DNA from: a virus
Direction: 5' to 3' (one strand)
IMG/VR virus record: IMGVR_UViG_3300032050_000816
Location: 1 to 23,834 of that record
DNA: 23,834 bases
Part shown: one piece after another, positions 21,890 to 23,834 of the stretch
Numbering within the stretch: position 1 is the stretch's first letter
Layout of the letters: the number at the start of each line of letters is the position of its first letter
Notes under the pieces: generated by a model
Told to the model about the DNA's origin: nothing
The model's database searches: none
Seen by the model: only the letters and a program-made list of their open reading frames with translations
Translations under genes and position numbers: made by a program

Positions 21890-22293
21890 TTTCGATTACA
21901 GATTTAATAGAAGTGATATTAGATGAAAAAGACGATTTTCTGAAGGTTCGTGAAACGCTTACCAGAATCGGTGTTGCTTCCAAAAAAGACAAAACCCTAT
22001 ACCAGTCTTGCCACATATTACACAAACAAGGCAAGTACTATATCGTACACTTTAAGGAACTGTTTGCTTTAGATGGTAAACCTAATGACATTTCAGAGAA
22101 TGACTTATCTCGTAGGAATGCCATAGCCAAACTGCTAGAGGACTGGGGTTTGGTGGAAATTGTAGATAGAAAAAAGGTAGAAGATCCACCACCTATATTT
22201 CTATCACAGGTAAAGATCATTTCACATAAAGAAAAAGATGACTGGAATTTAGTACCAAAATATAATATTGGTAAAAAACCAGGATCTTATTGA
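21886..22293 (+). CDS. regA: Translational repressor RegA
   Basis: RNA-binding protein that blocks ribosome binding on early phage mRNAs, in T4 including those of 44, 45 and regA itself. Strong match to T4 RegA: DDFLKVRETLTRIGVASKKD, LYQSCHILHKQGKYYIVHFK, LLEDWGLVEIVD and the end WNLVPKYNIGKK. At 135 residues it is slightly longer than T4 RegA (122), with extra residues at the N-terminus and a short tail. The stop codon lies inside the -35 hexamer of the next promoter. ATGA coupling to gene 62. Confidence 0.96.
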   Translation: MISITDLIEVILDEKDDFLKVRETLTRIGVASKKDKTLYQSCHILHKQGKYYIVHFKELFALDGKPNDISENDLSRRNAIAKLLEDWGLVEIVDRKKVEDPPPIFLSQVKIISHKEKDDWNLVPKYNIGKKPGSY

Positions 22294-22318
22294 CACCTAG
22301 TATAAATACTAGTATAGT
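22290..22318 (+). promoter_or_regulatory. Sigma70 promoter with embedded palindrome and late element
   Basis: TTGACA, a 17-nt spacer and TATAGT. The spacer is nearly filled by an inverted repeat CTAGTAT-AA-ATACTAG (22297-22312), and inside that lies an exact TATAAATA (22301-22308). It can be read as an early promoter with an operator and as a gp55-type late promoter serving the phasin-like/Hsp20 pair. Confidence 0.8.
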
Positions 22319-22324
22319 AAATGG

Positions 22325-22344
22325 TGCCGTGCCTATTGGGCGGC
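22325..22344 (+). promoter_or_regulatory. Leader hairpin of phasin-like/Hsp20 operon
   Basis: TGCC and GCC segments pair with GGC and GGCA around a TATTG loop, with a 2-nt bulge, followed by AATTTTG. It lies at the predicted 5' end of the transcript and could stabilise the mRNA or act as a weak attenuator. Confidence 0.35.
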
Positions 22345-22379
22345 AATTTTGATTAACTCGCTTAACAAAGGAGAAAACT

Positions 22380-22616
22380 ATGAAAGCGTACCTCAACACG
22401 GCTATTGATTCTGTTCAATACGCCAAAACTCAATTCCTTAACACATTTGTAAATGAAGAAACTATTCGTGAGCCACTACAACTTTTTGTAGATGCTCAGG
22501 CACAATTTGCTCGTCAGATGGTTCATGCTTCTGATGTGTTTGTTGAATCTGCCACAAAATATGATTACTCCGGTGCTTTTGAAAAAGCATTGAAATCTTA
22601 CAAATCATTTGCTTAA
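22380..22616 (+). CDS. Small helical phasin-like protein
   Basis: A 78-residue protein predicted to be almost entirely amphipathic helix (residues 10-75), with EPLQLFVDAQAQFARQMVHA followed by a second helix. The spacing of Ala, Gln and aromatic residues recalls the core of bacterial phasins, which coat polyhydroxyalkanoate granules and can act as chaperones. It has a strong AAGGAG site and is followed 11 nt later by hsp20, so the two form an operon and may share a protein-stability role. The family assignment is tentative; it could be an unrelated helical protein. Confidence 0.55.
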   Translation: MKAYLNTAIDSVQYAKTQFLNTFVNEETIREPLQLFVDAQAQFARQMVHASDVFVESATKYDYSGAFEKALKSYKSFA

Positions 22617-22627
22617 GGAGATATATT

Positions 22628-23077
22628 ATGACTACATTTCCTAGCCTTATTGACTATTCAAAACACCTGCAACCTTTTTCTATCGGCTTTGATAAATTTT
22701 TTGATGATGTATCACAGATGACAACCGAGATCGGTAAAAAAGCAATTGCAAATTACCCACCTTACAATATCAAACAAGTTGAGAAAAACAAATACATTAT
22801 TGAATTGGCAGTAGCAGGTTTTGCCAAATCTGATATTGAAGTTACATTGGAAGGTAATAAACTGGTTATCAAAGGTTCCGCAAAAGAAGATGATTCTTCT
22901 GAAGAATACTTCTATAAAGGAATTGCTAACCGCAACTTTATTCGTACATTTACATTGGCAGATAAGATTGAAATTAAAAATGCCGAAATGGTAAATGGTA
23001 TGTTAAAAGTTTGGTTGGAAAATCTGGTACAAACTCAGGATGCCATTAAAAGGATTACCATTAACGGTGATGAGTAG
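22628..23077 (+). CDS. hsp20: Small heat-shock protein Hsp20 (IbpA-like)
   Basis: ATP-independent chaperone that holds unfolding proteins. The 149-residue protein has an alpha-crystallin domain at residues 38-140: PPYNIKQVEKNKYIIELAVA, GFAKSDIEVTLEGNKLVIKG, then the IbpA-type YFYKGIANRNFIRTFTLADK, and NGMLKVWLEN, with a short tail lacking a clear C-terminal IxI motif. The N-terminus SLIDYSKHLQPFSIGFDKFF is also IbpA-like. Hsp20 genes are a regular part of cyanophage-like T4 genomes. Strong AAGGAG site, second gene of the 22290 promoter unit, followed by a terminator-like hairpin. Confidence 0.95.
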   Translation: MTTFPSLIDYSKHLQPFSIGFDKFFDDVSQMTTEIGKKAIANYPPYNIKQVEKNKYIIELAVAGFAKSDIEVTLEGNKLVIKGSAKEDDSSEEYFYKGIANRNFIRTFTLADKIEIKNAEMVNGMLKVWLENLVQTQDAIKRITINGDE

Positions 23078-23088
23078 TTGGTAATAAT

Positions 23089-23119
23089 ACGGAGAGGTAC
23101 TTGACATACCTCTCCGTTT
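23089..23119 (+). terminator. Terminator-like hairpin after hsp20, overlapping next promoter
   Basis: An 11-bp perfect stem (ACGGAGAGGTA with TACCTCTCCGT) with the 7-nt loop CTTGACA, followed by TTG only. The weak T run makes termination partial. The loop contains the -35 of the next promoter. Confidence 0.65.
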
Positions 23120-23129
23120 GTAGTATTAT
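23101..23129 (+). promoter_or_regulatory. Sigma70 promoter with -35 in hairpin loop
   Basis: TTGACA (inside the loop of the 23089 hairpin), a 17-nt spacer and TATTAT. The predicted start falls at about 23136, which is the A of the next ATG, so the transcript may be leaderless. It serves the two small ORFs and probably the tRNA and dCMP deaminase. Confidence 0.82.
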
Positions 23130-23135
23130 TATAGT

Positions 23136-23333
23136 ATGAAAAATGTGAAAACTCCTACCATTTTAACTGTTCGTACCAAAACGAACCAGCAGACCTATTA
23201 CACTTGGTCACATTGGCCATCAAAAAATATTGATGGTATCACTTTTATTCCTGTTAATAAATTTATTCCAAATAATGACTCTTTGAGAGAAGTGCATTAT
23301 ATTAAAAAAGATAATATTGAATATGTCAAATAA
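23136..23333 (+). CDS. Small protein of unknown function
   Basis: A 65-residue basic protein with a beta-rich look (TPTILTVRTKTNQQTYYTW). No recognised domain, signal peptide or membrane segment. The ATG lies directly at the predicted transcription start and no ribosome site can precede it on that transcript. The final codons overlap the next ORF by 11 nt in another frame. Judged likely real because of the dedicated promoter. Confidence 0.6.
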   Translation: MKNVKTPTILTVRTKTNQQTYYTWSHWPSKNIDGITFIPVNKFIPNNDSLREVHYIKKDNIEYVK

Positions 23334-23511
23334 GATTTTAAATTATTTGAAGTATTCTGGTTTCAATATAACATTTAAATGTAATCCTTTTCATTGGCGT
23401 GTAGATGCATATATTACAAAATCTGATGAATGGGTTATCGACAACGACACTTTAATTATTGAAATGTTATGTTTAACTTTTAGAATTTGGATTGATGATG
23501 GTTATTGGTAA
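23323..23511 (+). CDS. Small protein of unknown function
   Basis: A 62-residue protein starting at ATG 23323 (a TTG at 23317 would add two residues). It is rich in Trp, Phe and Ile: FNITFKCNPFHWRVDAYITK and LCLTFRIWIDDGYW. No domain is recognised; short aromatic proteins like this are common in cyanophage-like phages. It overlaps the upstream ORF by 11 nt, suggesting coupled translation, and ends 4 nt before the tRNA. Confidence 0.6.
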   Translation: MSNKILNYLKYSGFNITFKCNPFHWRVDAYITKSDEWVIDNDTLIIEMLCLTFRIWIDDGYW

Positions 23512-23515
23512 TCTT

Positions 23516-23592
<77 letters not shown>

Positions 23593-23599
23593 CTTTATT

Positions 23600-23834
23600 A
23601 TGAAACAAAAATATATTAACGCATACATGGATGTTGCACACCGCTTTGCTCAGTTATCAAGTGCAAAGCGTTTACAGGTGGGTGCAATTATTGTCAAAGA
23701 TGACAGAATCATTTCCATTGGTTATAATGGTATGCCTGCCGGTTGGACTAACGATTGTGAATACCGAGATTATAAGTCACCATACGAACATGAATTCCGT
23801 GAAGAAGATGGCACCAGTTATAATCTAAAGACCA
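23600..23834 (+). CDS. dCMP deaminase-like protein (3' end outside window)
   Basis: The first 78 codons of a cytidine/deoxycytidylate deaminase family protein. The visible part, YMDVAHRFAQLSSAKRLQVG then AIIVKDDRIISIGYNGMPAG and TNDCEYRD, matches the N-terminus of T4 Cd and bacterial ComEB-type enzymes; the catalytic HAE and PCxxC motifs lie beyond the window. The enzyme makes dUMP from dCMP for thymidylate synthesis. The ATG follows the encoded CCA of the tRNA by only 7 nt with no ribosome site, so after tRNA processing the mRNA would be almost leaderless. Confidence 0.88.
   Translation, partial: MKQKYINAYMDVAHRFAQLSSAKRLQVGAIIVKDDRIISIGYNGMPAGWTNDCEYRDYKSPYEHEFREEDGTSYNLKT

Noticed and set aside
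22067-22075. TTTGCTTTA resembling a T4 MotA box
   Set aside because: It lies inside regA coding sequence with no -10 at the right distance, and no MotA homologue is seen here.

Overview
The window is a contiguous piece of a T4-like (contractile-tailed, straboviral/cyanophage-like) phage genome. All recognisable genes are on the + strand, tightly packed, often with ATGA or TAATG stop/start overlaps, and AT-rich by eye. The identification rests on a run of T4 core genes: portal gp20, prohead protease gp21, scaffold gp22, capsid gp23, UvsY, UvsW, late sigma gp55, recombination nuclease gp47/gp46, sliding clamp gp45, clamp loader gp44/gp62 and RegA. Gene content and order (uvsY, conserved 212-aa protein, uvsW, 55, 47, 46, then peptide deformylase, 2OG-Fe(II) oxygenases, Hsp20) look more like marine/freshwater cyanophage and pelagic relatives than enteric T4. 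No photosynthesis gene is present. A phasin-like protein and an IbpA-type Hsp20 hint at a proteobacterial host, but this is inference.

Layout. 1-6330: head module (20, 67-like, two unassigned genes, 68-like, 21, 22, 23), read from T4-type late promoters (TATAAATA at 1585 and 3673) and closed by a strong terminator after gene 23. 6333-10110: a coiled-coil small protein, a tail-tube-fold protein, uvsY, a conserved unknown, uvsW and an Sm-like candidate. 10111-14446: late sigma factor 55, a small ORF, 47, a zinc-finger small protein, an HNH endonuclease with its own late promoter, and 46. 14456-16875: a 2OG oxygenase, peptide deformylase and a DUF4338/DruA-like protein. 16897-17292: a self-contained unit for a small winged-helix protein (consensus sigma70 promoter, hairpin leader, terminator). 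17312-18444: a glycosyltransferase-like protein and a MazZ-like nucleotide pyrophosphohydrolase. 18434-22293: replication module (45, second 2OG oxygenase, DsbA-like, 44, GIY-YIG nuclease, 62, regA). 22290-23834: phasin-like + Hsp20 operon, two small ORFs, a CAU tRNA and the start of a dCMP deaminase.

How it works together. Sigma70-type promoters (TTGACA, 17-nt spacer, TATxxT) serve the regulator, replication and stress modules early; gp55 with clamp gp45 is expected to recognise the TATAAATA promoters late. Clamp, clamp loader, recombination mediator, helicase and nuclease form the replication/recombination machinery; RegA is expected to tune their translation. The most notable points are the two free-standing homing-type nucleases splitting the conserved pairs 47/46 and 44/62, a promoter that merges sigma70 and late elements inside a palindrome, a -35 box inside a terminator-like hairpin loop, a 14-nt identical translation-initiation motif before genes 44 and 45 (candidate RegA operator), and a phage DruA-like protein.
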